A stretch of 64,000 nucleotides of DNA from the NCBI RefSeq assembly GCF_030161115.1, contig NZ_BSPQ01000016.1, positions 1-64,000 on the forward strand. The letters are read 5' to 3'. The first letter of the stretch is position 1; every line of letters starts with the position of its first letter. The notes beneath the pieces are model-generated. The model was not told the origin of the DNA. It did no database searches and worked only from the letters and a program-made list of their open reading frames with translations. A program made the position numbers and the translations under genes. Source of the stretch: Psychromonas marina. Lineage in GTDB: Bacteria; Pseudomonadota; Gammaproteobacteria; Enterobacterales; Psychromonadaceae. This document shows positions 38,791 through 46,744 of this stretch, piece by piece.

Positions 38791-39189
38791 TTAAAAAACG
38801 TTATCGAGCAATGATTTCAACACTTGGCGTCGAGAGATAACACCGATCACTTTGTTACTGTTATCAACAACAGGATAATTTTTCGGTTGTGTGCCAATCA
38901 TTTTTTCAGCTAAAGAAAATATGGTTTGATCCATTTTTATACTGAGTACATCTTCACGCATAATATCTTTAACCAATGCGACGCGTTGATTATGATAAGC
39001 AAATTGTGTGGTGACCTGAAGGCACTCTTGCTCAGATATCCAACCCAACAACTTGTTGCCTTTATCGACAACAGGACCACCTAACGCTTCTTTTTTAATG
39101 AGTTCGATTGATGCTGTAATGACCGGCATATCGTCACTAATTTTTGCAAAATTAGTGTTCATAAAATCTTTAACAATCATCTCTTTCAT
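38791..39189 (-). CDS. CBS-domain pair protein
   Basis: A 132-aa cytoplasmic protein made only of two CBS motifs (about 7-60 and 73-130). CBS pairs usually bind adenine nucleotides and sense energy state or ionic strength. Visible motifs are VKDFMNTNFAKISDD, GGPVVDKGNKLLGWISEQEC, VKDIMREDVLSI and NYPVVDNSNKVIGVISRRQVL. The start ATG follows AAGGATGG. It stands alone; the protein or ligand it controls is not evident. Confidence 0.88.
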   Translation of the reverse strand: MKEMIVKDFMNTNFAKISDDMPVITASIELIKKEALGGPVVDKGNKLLGWISEQECLQVTTQFAYHNQRVALVKDIMREDVLSIKMDQTIFSLAEKMIGTQPKNYPVVDNSNKVIGVISRRQVLKSLLDNVF

Positions 39190-39340
39190 TTTCCATCCTT
39201 GATTTTTATATCGAAGTAGGCTGCATCAATGCATTCCACTGTGTGTAAATATTTAATTCATAAGTAGATTACCTTAGGTTGATAAGGTTAAGCAACCATT
39301 GAAAAAAATATGTCATCACTCCACTTTATAAATAGTTAAC

Positions 39341-39367
39341 AAAAAGCCACTTAGGAAAGTGGCTTTT
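39341..39367 (-). terminator. Rho-independent terminator of the TRAP operon
   Basis: Read on the minus strand, AAAAGCCACTT pairs with AAGTGGCTTTT (39342-39352 and 39357-39367) and ends in T residues, 30 bases after the large permease stop. Confidence 0.85.
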
Positions 39368-39397
39368 GATAGTAATACAATATATGAGCTTACTGCT

Positions 39398-40705
39398 TTA
39401 TGAAATAAGACCAAAGTATCTAGGTAGGAATAAGCTGATTTCTGGAATAAATGTAATAAGCATTAAGGTGACAATGAGCACCGCACAGAAAGGTAATATC
39501 GATTTTATTACGTCTTCTATTTTGGAACCACTGACACTACAACCAACAAATAATGCCGTCCCAACAGGTGGTGTTGCAATACCAATACAAAGATTAAAAA
39601 TGATCATCATTGCAAAGTGAATTGGGTCCATACCAAGTGCGGTTGCGATAGGCATAAAGATAGGTGTAAAGATCAATACGGCAGGCGTAAGGTCCATAAA
39701 CATACCAACAATCAGCAGAATGATATTCATTAAAATGAAGATAATAATAGGATTATCGGAGATAGATAACATCCAGTCGCTGATCATGGTTGGTAGACCT
39801 GTAAAGGCCATTGCCCATGACATGATGGTTGAAGCACCAATCAAGAACAACATAATACCGGTAACCATTGTTGTTTCTTTACAAATTATTGGGAAATGCG
39901 ACCACTTCAGTGTTCGGTAACAGAGTGACAATGTAAAAGAATAAAGCACTGCGATACATGCGCCTTCAGTTGCAGTGAATACACCGCCAATAATACCGCC
40001 GATAACGACAAAAATAAGTCCTAAGCTTGGTGTTGCTTGCCAAACAATACGTACGACATCTTTAATTGTGTAACCGCTATTTGCACTGGTTTTATAGCCT
40101 TTCTTTTTAGCAATGAAATAAGCCACAACCATACAGCTTAATCCCATTAAAATACCTGGAACATAACCTGCGATAAACAAAGCCGCAACCGATGTGCCAC
40201 CTGATACAACAGAGAATACGATTAATGAATTACTCGGTGGAATCAGTAAACCTGCAGGGCAGGATGCAACGTTTACAGCCGTTGATAAGTTTTTATCATA
40301 GCCCTCTTTTTCGAGTTCTGGGCCTAAGGTTTTACCCACAGCCGCCGCGGCAGCAACGGCTGAACCAGAAACTGCACCAAACATCATATTCGCAAAGATG
40401 TTTACGTGTAAAAGTGAACCGGGAATCCAACCAACCATTAGCTTTGCAAGGTTGATAAGTCGACCCGCAATACCACCGACGTTCATGATATTCCCTGCGA
40501 GAATAAAGAAAGGGATCGCTAATAAACTGAAACTATCAATACCGGTAATTATTTTTTGACCAGCAGTAATACTCGCCACATCAAAGGGTAAAATGAAATA
40601 CATGATAGTCAAAGATGACATCGCAATGGCAATCGCAATGGGCATGCTTATCGCAATCATGAATAAAAATAGGCCTAGTAGCCAAACACCAATGGACAAG
40701 TCCAT
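39398..40705 (-). CDS. dctM: TRAP transporter large permease (DctM)
   Basis: The ion-coupled membrane channel of a TRAP transporter, 435 residues with about twelve helices. Typical parts are PIAIAIAMSSL (near 22), SFSLLAIPFFILAGNIMN (about 57-74), MFGAVSGSAVAAAAAVG (about 108-124), LLIPPSNSLIVFSVVSG (about 153-170), TEGACIAVLYSF and CIGIATPPVGTALFVG near 380. It works with the small permease and the periplasmic protein encoded upstream in one operon. Start and stop are clear; the 20-base gap to dctQ supports co-transcription. Confidence 0.95.
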   Translation of the reverse strand: MDLSIGVWLLGLFLFMIAISMPIAIAIAMSSLTIMYFILPFDVASITAGQKIITGIDSFSLLAIPFFILAGNIMNVGGIAGRLINLAKLMVGWIPGSLLHVNIFANMMFGAVSGSAVAAAAAVGKTLGPELEKEGYDKNLSTAVNVASCPAGLLIPPSNSLIVFSVVSGGTSVAALFIAGYVPGILMGLSCMVVAYFIAKKKGYKTSANSGYTIKDVVRIVWQATPSLGLIFVVIGGIIGGVFTATEGACIAVLYSFTLSLCYRTLKWSHFPIICKETTMVTGIMLFLIGASTIMSWAMAFTGLPTMISDWMLSISDNPIIIFILMNIILLIVGMFMDLTPAVLIFTPIFMPIATALGMDPIHFAMMIIFNLCIGIATPPVGTALFVGCSVSGSKIEDVIKSILPFCAVLIVTLMLITFIPEISLFLPRYFGLIS

Positions 40706-40725
40706 AATAAAAGTCCTTTTAAAAT

Positions 40726-41205
40726 TTATTTCTTGCTAGGTTTACAAAAAAGATCAAGCGTATTTAATACCAAATAAATGAGAATAATAACGGCTGAAAT
40801 AGGTAATATTGAATAAACGGTAGACATTGGTAGTTGCAACGCAGGTGATAGTTGTTGCGTGGTTCTTCCCATCAGTGCCATTCCACCTTTAAGCATTGCT
40901 AAGGAGACAAATGCGAAACAGATTCCGTTGATGAGTAATTGTAATGCGGTATGTGCATTTCCTCTAAGATAGCCATCTAATAGAGTTATCGCTAAGTGTC
41001 CTTTAATACCAAACAGATAGCTGGCGCCTAACAATCCCAGCCACACCATCGTATAGCGAGCAAGTTCATCAGTCCAACTGCTTGGGTCATTCAACACATA
41101 ACGGCTAAAAACTTGCCAAGTGACGGTGACTACCAGTAACATTAATGCAAAAGAAGAAATAAATAGAATCGACCTATCAAGTAGGTTTCTAATAGTTGTT
41201 AACAT
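40726..41205 (-). CDS. dctQ: TRAP transporter small permease (DctQ)
   Basis: A 159-aa, four-helix membrane subunit of the TRAP transporter. The family motif YVLNDPSSWTDELARYTMVWLGLLGASY spans about residues 36-63; the conserved W-x-E-E/D-x-x-R core is WTDELARY. It links the large permease and the binding protein in the inner membrane. It is the middle gene of the dctP-dctQ-dctM set, with short gaps on both sides. Confidence 0.93.
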   Translation of the reverse strand: MLTTIRNLLDRSILFISSFALMLLVVTVTWQVFSRYVLNDPSSWTDELARYTMVWLGLLGASYLFGIKGHLAITLLDGYLRGNAHTALQLLINGICFAFVSLAMLKGGMALMGRTTQQLSPALQLPMSTVYSILPISAVIILIYLVLNTLDLFCKPSKK

Positions 41206-41278
41206 GTAGTTTTACCTCAAACTTAAAAAATTTTGCCCTAGCAAGGCTAAGGCAAAATTATATTTTTACTAATACTAA

Positions 41279-42235
41279 TTAAAGTGCTTCAATTTTCTCA
41301 ATGAATGCAGCTAATTTAGGATCTTTTTTAGCTTCATCAATCATTGGTTTAACAGCTGCGCGGAACGGGGCTTTATCCACTTCAACAAATGTTACGCCTT
41401 CTTTGATACCTTTTGCTTTATTCATATCATCAATTGCGTCCCAAAGCTTGATTTGCTCATCAAGAGACTCTGCAGCCGCTTCTTTTAAGATTTTTTGCTC
41501 TGCTGGAGATAATGAGTTAAATGCATTTTCTGAAATGATGATTACATCAGGAGTCATTAAATGTTGATCCATTGAGTAAAACTTAGCAACTTCACTGTGT
41601 TTCATTTCAACTAGGCTAGAGATGTTATTTTCTGCACCGTCAATGACGCCCTGTTGTAAAGCTGTGTAAACTTCATTGAATGGTACTGGTGTTGCTTTAC
41701 CACCTAATAAGTTAACCATTTCCATCATTGTTGGCGATCCTGGTACACGTACTTTCATGCCAGCTAGATCGGCTGGAGAGTTGATCGCTTTTTTAGCATA
41801 AAAACTACGTGTACCTGAATCATAAAAAGTAAGACCAATGAAACCTTTACCAGCACTAGTCACTAACATCTCTTGTGCAGCATCACTTTTCATGAACTGT
41901 CTCATGTGTGGAATATCTCGGAATAAGAAAGGTAGTGCGTTTACTTTAAACGTTGGTTCGAAAGATTCTGCTAAACCACCGTTGATTTTAGCCATATCGA
42001 TAGCACCCGTGATAACTTGCTCTGCTTGATCACGTTCAGATCCAAGTTGGCCATTCGGAAAAATTTTAATTTTTAATTCGCCATTCGATTTCGCTTTAAC
42101 TTTATCTGCCATGATAACCATGCCTTTATGCGCCGCACTTTCTAACGACATAGCATGACCAAGGTTTAATGTTTTAGCATAAACGCTAGGCGCGATTAAT
42201 AAAGTTGCAACTAAAGGTAACAATATCTTCTTCAT
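41279..42235 (-). CDS. dctP: TRAP transporter periplasmic binding protein (DctP)
   Basis: The secreted substrate-capture component, 318 residues, with a signal peptide cut after SVYA (about residue 20). Characteristic stretches are LKIKIFPNGQLGSERDQAEQV (about 54-74), FYDSGTRSFYAKK (about 138-150, with the carboxylate-binding Arg), LAGMKVRVPGSPTMMEM (near 160) and NEVYTALQQGVIDGAENN (about 183-200). The Arg and Asn positions indicate an organic acid ligand, such as a C4-dicarboxylate, sugar acid or keto acid; which one is open. It is the first gene of the operon. Confidence 0.94.
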   Translation of the reverse strand: MKKILLPLVATLLIAPSVYAKTLNLGHAMSLESAAHKGMVIMADKVKAKSNGELKIKIFPNGQLGSERDQAEQVITGAIDMAKINGGLAESFEPTFKVNALPFLFRDIPHMRQFMKSDAAQEMLVTSAGKGFIGLTFYDSGTRSFYAKKAINSPADLAGMKVRVPGSPTMMEMVNLLGGKATPVPFNEVYTALQQGVIDGAENNISSLVEMKHSEVAKFYSMDQHLMTPDVIIISENAFNSLSPAEQKILKEAAAESLDEQIKLWDAIDDMNKAKGIKEGVTFVEVDKAPFRAAVKPMIDEAKKDPKLAAFIEKIEAL

Positions 42236-42945
42236 AATTTAATTTCCTTATTTAACATAGTAGTGATTTCTGGTAGTCGTTTGGGTTTCTGATAACAACG
42301 ATGCAATCTTACAAATACTAATAAGTATTACAATAATAAGATATATCAGTATGACGCGGGTCACGCTGTGCTGTATGAAAATAAGACGCCTGTCACTATT
42401 ATGTTATTTATATATAAATAATCATGAAGTAAATTGTATGTTTTTTTGGTGCCTCATTATACGGGGCTTGGTGGGCTGTTTTCGAGTTTAATATATATTT
42501 CATTTTGCTTTTTAAATTATGAATCAATCCTTTGTCTATGCGGTTTTTCCTTTTTTTACATCTGCTTACAGCGCGTTTTAAGCTAGTTTAATGGCATCTA
42601 AATACAGTAAAACCTTCAATTTGTATGACAATATAATTGTGGTGTAGTCGACCCGTTCACAACCCATTGCTAGATAAGGGCTTTGTGATAAATATATTGC
42701 TGGAAACGTCTACACCCTGTAGCTATTTTGTTACTCTGAGTTAAGCGAATAGCAAATAGCCGTGGCAATAAGGATTTCATGTCGCATAACAATCAACCTG
42801 ATAGGTCAACGAGGTTTATTAGATAAGTATTATAAAATTACCAGTTAGCGCCTCTGTTTGTGATCCAATCGAATGTACAATTTATTAAAAAATAGGTACG
42901 TTAACAATGCATTAACATTTTGATTTGATAAATAAGAGATTGAAT
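42236..42945. promoter_or_regulatory. Divergent control region of TRAP operon and hydrolase gene
   Basis: About 700 bases with no gene. Near the TRAP side are the palindrome AATACTAATAAGTATT (42314-42329) and the CRP-like sequence TATGACGCGGGTCACG (42350-42365, eight of ten consensus positions). Both are 80-130 bases before dctP. The rest holds nothing that I recognise. Confidence 0.5.
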
Positions 42946-43884
42946 ATGGACAATATGAATACCCCATCGCAACTAGCTAGTAAATCTGAAGTGAATCAAC
43001 CCGTCGCCATCCCTGAAGAAGCTTTTGATTGGTATGATGAATATGCACATGGTGATATTGATCGCCGTACCTTCTTAAAAAGGTTAGCTACGATGGCAGG
43101 TGCAGGTGTCACGTTATCGATGCTTTCCACTGCTTTATTACCTAATTATGCGTTAGCTGAGCAGGTATCCTTTAATGATGACTCTATTACTGCGACCTAC
43201 GAAACTTTTGATTCGCCATTAGGGCTAGGAGAAGGGCGAGGTTATTTTGTCACTCCTAAAAAAGTAGATGGTAAATTGCCGGTGGTGCTGGTAATACATG
43301 AAAACAGAGGATTAAACCCTTATGTTAAAGATGTCGCACGCCGTTTAGCAAAAGCGGGATATATTGCCTTTGCACCTGATATTTTACATACATTGGGTGG
43401 TTACCCTGGTAATGATGATCAGGGTAAGGTGATGCAAAAGTCACTCGATAAAGCCAAAGTAGAGCAAGACTTTATTGCCGCCGCACAGTTTTTAAAAGCG
43501 CACCCATTAAGCTCTGGAAAACTCGGTGCAGTTGGTTTCTGTTTCGGTGGTTATATTGTCAATATGCTGGCTGCAACCATTCCAGAAACAATTGATGCCG
43601 GTGTGCCGTTTTATGGTACCCCTGCAAAAGCGGAGTTGAGAAAAAACATTAAAGCGCCACTATTAATTCAACTCGCTGAAAATGATAAAAGGGTGAATGC
43701 TTACCTCGCTGAACATGAAGCGGATCTGAAAAAATATAACGTGGATTATAAAGTGTATATCTATGAAAAATGTCAGCATGGTTTCCATAATGACTCTACT
43801 GCGCGTTATAACCCAGAAATGGCCGATCTTGCTTGGGATCGCACGTTGGACTTTTTCTCAAAAAATTTAGAAATGAAAAGTTAA
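42946..43884 (+). CDS. Tat-exported dienelactone hydrolase family protein
   Basis: Alpha/beta hydrolase of 312 residues in the dienelactone hydrolase family. A twin-arginine signal, DRRTFLKRLATMAGAG followed by a hydrophobic stretch and ending NYALA (about 38-72), predicts folded export to the periplasm. The catalytic triad is visible as Cys in GFCFGGYIV (near 200), Asp in LAENDKRVNA (near 249) and His in KCQHGFHND (near 282). Family members cleave dienelactones; secreted members have mostly unknown substrates. The ATG at 42946 follows AAGAGA; a TTG at 42925 is less likely. The long pre-signal segment (about 37 residues) is unusual but seen in other Tat hydrolases of this type. Confidence 0.9.
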   Translation: MDNMNTPSQLASKSEVNQPVAIPEEAFDWYDEYAHGDIDRRTFLKRLATMAGAGVTLSMLSTALLPNYALAEQVSFNDDSITATYETFDSPLGLGEGRGYFVTPKKVDGKLPVVLVIHENRGLNPYVKDVARRLAKAGYIAFAPDILHTLGGYPGNDDQGKVMQKSLDKAKVEQDFIAAAQFLKAHPLSSGKLGAVGFCFGGYIVNMLAATIPETIDAGVPFYGTPAKAELRKNIKAPLLIQLAENDKRVNAYLAEHEADLKKYNVDYKVYIYEKCQHGFHNDSTARYNPEMADLAWDRTLDFFSKNLEMKS

Positions 43885-44116
43885 ACGTGATTGAAAAAGC
43901 CCTCAATTAAAAGGTCTTAATTTCATATTCGGACCTTTTTTATTATGACCTTTTCTATAATTAAAAAAATAGCAGGAGTGGGAAAAGCATCGTTGCAACC
44001 CGACTACTGGTATAATGCCGCAAGTAGTGGGGACAAAATTTAAGGTGCTTATCTCCTCGTTATGTCATTACCGTTTTCCAGCAAATTCTTTCAATAAAGT
44101 CAGTGAATAAAGTCAA

Positions 44117-44665
44117 ATGATAAAAGAAGCATGTGTGTCCAATGAAGGTTTTGGTTGTTCGCAGTTTACTATTGCGGTTTATATTGCCAACAAACCCAGC
44201 ATGGTTGAATATGAAAACTGTGTTGCTATGCATGCAATGACAGCGCAAGAGATCACGAAAATAGGTATTGCTTGTGGCAATGGTTGGAGAAAGGTCTTTA
44301 ATGTTTATAGTAAGCTATTGTATGCATTAGATTCTGAGTTATTTTCATTTTCTGGTTGCGCACCGACTTGGCAAGGTTATCGGGACAATTTTTTATTGCA
44401 GCAGGGCAGTGGCACGGCGTTATTATTTAGCCCGCCTTTATGCTTGCCAGATAGCCAAACTATTCATATTATTAGTGGTAAGACCTATGCGAAAGCATTA
44501 ATTAATTCAGACCAGTTAATGACATCATTAATCTGGTTAGATGAGTCTTTTGCTATTGATGTCGCTAAGCGTTTGATCGTGTGCCCTTATTTTGATTATA
44601 GGCAACTATCTAACCAAAAAATTGAATATTTGGCAGATTTAATAAAACAGTTAATGACTGAATAA
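44117..44665 (+). CDS. Conserved-looking protein of unknown function
   Basis: I do not recognise this 182-aa soluble protein. It has no signal peptide or membrane segment. It contains six cysteines, spread as CVSNEGFGC, NCV, ACG, GCA, LCL and VCPYF, plus several aromatic residues (WQGYRDNFLLQQGSGTALLFSPP). The pattern is of a folded enzyme-like domain, not of a shadow frame. It lies alone, about 230 bases after the hydrolase and before csrA. A plausible ribosome site is not obvious. An overlapping minus-strand frame of 62 codons was discarded. Confidence 0.65.
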   Translation: MIKEACVSNEGFGCSQFTIAVYIANKPSMVEYENCVAMHAMTAQEITKIGIACGNGWRKVFNVYSKLLYALDSELFSFSGCAPTWQGYRDNFLLQQGSGTALLFSPPLCLPDSQTIHIISGKTYAKALINSDQLMTSLIWLDESFAIDVAKRLIVCPYFDYRQLSNQKIEYLADLIKQLMTE

Positions 44666-44938
44666 ATGCAATGAATCTAGCAATATAGGGCGATTTGCGT
44701 GTATCATGTTGAAATATTAAAAATACATTCACCTTATTTTGATGACACATCATTATTTTCCTGTTTGACATAGTAAGTTACCTTCCAAGGGAACGAATAT
44801 TCACTACTTGAATGTAAAATAAATAACAATATAAACAATGCGACTGATTGGTAACGTTGAGTTGCAATGTTAATCGTAAATATAAATATATGTGGCTCAA
44901 GAGAAGTGCACATTTAATGGCTAAATTAGGAGATAAAG

Positions 44939-45121
44939 ATGTTAATTTTAACGCGTAGAGTTGGCGAAACACTGATGATTGATGACAACGTAACTGTCAC
45001 TGTTTTAGGGGTAAAAGGTAATCAAGTTCGTGTTGGCATTAATGCCCCGAAAGAGGTTTCTGTACACCGAGAAGAGATTTACATGCGTATCCAAGCCGAA
45101 AGAGATGCGCCAGCAGTTTAA
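44939..45121 (+). CDS. csrA: Carbon storage regulator CsrA
   Basis: Small RNA-binding dimer of 60 residues (E. coli CsrA 61) that binds GGA motifs in mRNA leaders and blocks translation. It opens [16 protein letters not shown] and continues [32 protein letters not shown], essentially the canonical sequence, with the RNA-contact residues R6/R7 and the VHREE stretch with R44. It has a strong AGGAGA site and a terminator 40 bases later. No serine tRNA cluster follows, unlike in E. coli. Confidence 0.98.
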   Translation: MLILTRRVGETLMIDDNVTVTVLGVKGNQVRVGINAPKEVSVHREEIYMRIQAERDAPAV

Positions 45122-45161
45122 GCAGGTTTCCTATTTAAAAGGAAAACGCTGTCTAATACAG

Positions 45162-45192
45162 AAAACGATGCTCATTGAGCATCGTTTTTTTT
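45162..45192 (+). terminator. Rho-independent terminator of csrA
   Basis: AAAACGATGCTC pairs with GAGCATCGTTTT (45162-45173 and 45177-45188), followed by T residues. Confidence 0.93.
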
Positions 45193-45317
45193 TGCATTTT
45201 TATTACCAATCTAACTAATTATTGCTAGTGAAATTCATTGTTAAGATTGTTGTCAGTTTTGCAATTAGAATAATGAGTGACTGTAATCCACTCCTTGTTA
45301 CAAATGCTTTGAAATAT

Positions 45318-46235
45318 CTATGATTTAAAGTTCACTTCGCCAAAGTTTGCTGAAAACTCGACACACCAGACGCTGATACTATTAAGATCGTCAAGTGTTT
45401 TACCCGTCGGTAAACGAAGTTGGACTGTTTCACTGTTGTAAGCACGGCCGACTAGCAACTGTTGGCTAACCGCAAAGGCATCATTACTTGTATATTGATT
45501 ATCGCGTGCAGCATAAAAGTAAACCTGCGGCGCACTGCCGTCGTAACTAAAATTGGTCACCTCAATAGTACAGTCATCAATAATCGTTGCAGTCCCTGAT
45601 ACTTGGTGGGCGAGGGTGCTAAAGTCTGCACTACTACCGACAAGTTGATGGGCTTGAGTACATTCACCGGGTGTTGTTTGTTGTAGTGTGTCTAAGGTTG
45701 CTTGAAAATGACTTATCGCTTGGTTTGCGCTGATAAGTGTTGTACCTACTGCCCCTGTATTAGCGATAAAGTCGCTTATTTGTGATTCAAAATCTGGGCT
45801 CGAAAAATCAATATTTAACGCGGTTGCGAGAAGATGTGCTTGCTCGGGAATACGAATACCATTACTTAGATCTCCATCGTCATCCAGTGATTGTAAAAGT
45901 CGCAGTGAATTCACTACCGATGGATCATTAATATTGTCAGTGGAAAATAGATCTAACGGTGTGAGTGTTGTAGCTGCATCAATTTCAGGAAAACCAATAT
46001 TACCAATGGAAAAGTTGATCCTTTCATCTTGTTGGAAGATAAATTTACCCTCAGCATCTGTTTTTCCAGATTGCGTTGCCGTTGTATAGTTTAAGTTTTC
46101 AACGGCAGCATCAAGAAAGTAACCACTGAATGTTGGTGTTGATTCATTATTACTATCATCACCACTTCCTCCTCCACTACCACCACAGGCAGTTAATAAT
46201 AAAACCGGAAGCGTTCCTAAGAGAGTTAGTCGCAT
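45318..46235 (-). CDS. Lipoprotein with C-terminal DM13 domain
   Basis: A 305-aa predicted lipoprotein: the lipobox LLLTACGG puts the lipidated Cys at about residue 17, followed by a Gly/Ser linker. Residues 35-190 form a carboxypeptidase-regulatory-like or unknown segment with GYFLDAAVENLNY and TDAEGKFIFQ. The last 95 residues match a DM13 domain, with DCTIEVTNFSYDGSAPQVYFYAA and the final VWCVEFSANFGEVNF that holds the conserved cysteine. DM13 is proposed to be a redox domain related to cytochrome-like DOMON proteins. The gene is monocistronic. The N-terminal GYFLDAAVENLNY motif also occurs in surface proteins of marine bacteria. Confidence 0.8.
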   Translation of the reverse strand: MRLTLLGTLPVLLLTACGGSGGGSGDDSNNESTPTFSGYFLDAAVENLNYTTATQSGKTDAEGKFIFQQDERINFSIGNIGFPEIDAATTLTPLDLFSTDNINDPSVVNSLRLLQSLDDDGDLSNGIRIPEQAHLLATALNIDFSSPDFESQISDFIANTGAVGTTLISANQAISHFQATLDTLQQTTPGECTQAHQLVGSSADFSTLAHQVSGTATIIDDCTIEVTNFSYDGSAPQVYFYAARDNQYTSNDAFAVSQQLLVGRAYNSETVQLRLPTGKTLDDLNSISVWCVEFSANFGEVNFKS

Positions 46236-46669
46236 AATCTATCATCCTATTTTGTCATTAAATTAAGCACAGCCTTATGCGACAAATAATTTCCTACGGT
46301 GATCTTTTGAGTTTTATGTCGCGTTTCGCTAGCTAGTTATTGATAATACCAAACCCACTAATTATCTGATTAACCTTGCTGATTAAAAGACGTTATTTCT
46401 ACGTTTCAATTTTTGCTAAGGGAATAACCTATTTACAAAAATTGTGCCTTGAACGAACGACTTTTTCCGGCGTAAGGTTTGAACACTAAATTAATGGATT
46501 TGTTATAAGACCGGACTTCTACCTAATTTGCTTCATTTTATTTAAGTCGTTTTTTCTAAGTGATGTGGATTTTAGTAATGTGAGTTTGGTTATTTTGGTT
46601 TTTTAATACAGGAACAAAACTTGATTTAGCAGGTTTTATTATTTTAGAGGCATTACTATCGCAATCAAA
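46236..46669. other. Intergenic region without recognised gene
   Basis: About 430 bases between the DM13 lipoprotein and the chitobiase terminator. It is AT-rich, and I see no coding frame, RNA or clear repeat. Confidence 0.6.
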
Positions 46670-46692
46670 AAAGCCGACATGATGTCGGCTTT
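46664..46692 (-). terminator. Rho-independent terminator of the chitobiase gene
   Basis: On the minus strand AAGCCGACAT and ATGTCGGCTT form a tight stem followed by six T, about 55 bases after the stop codon. Confidence 0.9.
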
Positions 46693-46744
46693 GTAATGAT
46701 TCGTTATTGGAAGTAAGTCATACACTTACCATTTATAACAAATG

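Noticed and set aside
44060-44248. A 62-codon minus-strand frame over the start of the unknown gene at 44117
   Set aside because: The plus-strand frame is three times longer and looks like a folded protein; the minus frame has no ribosome site.
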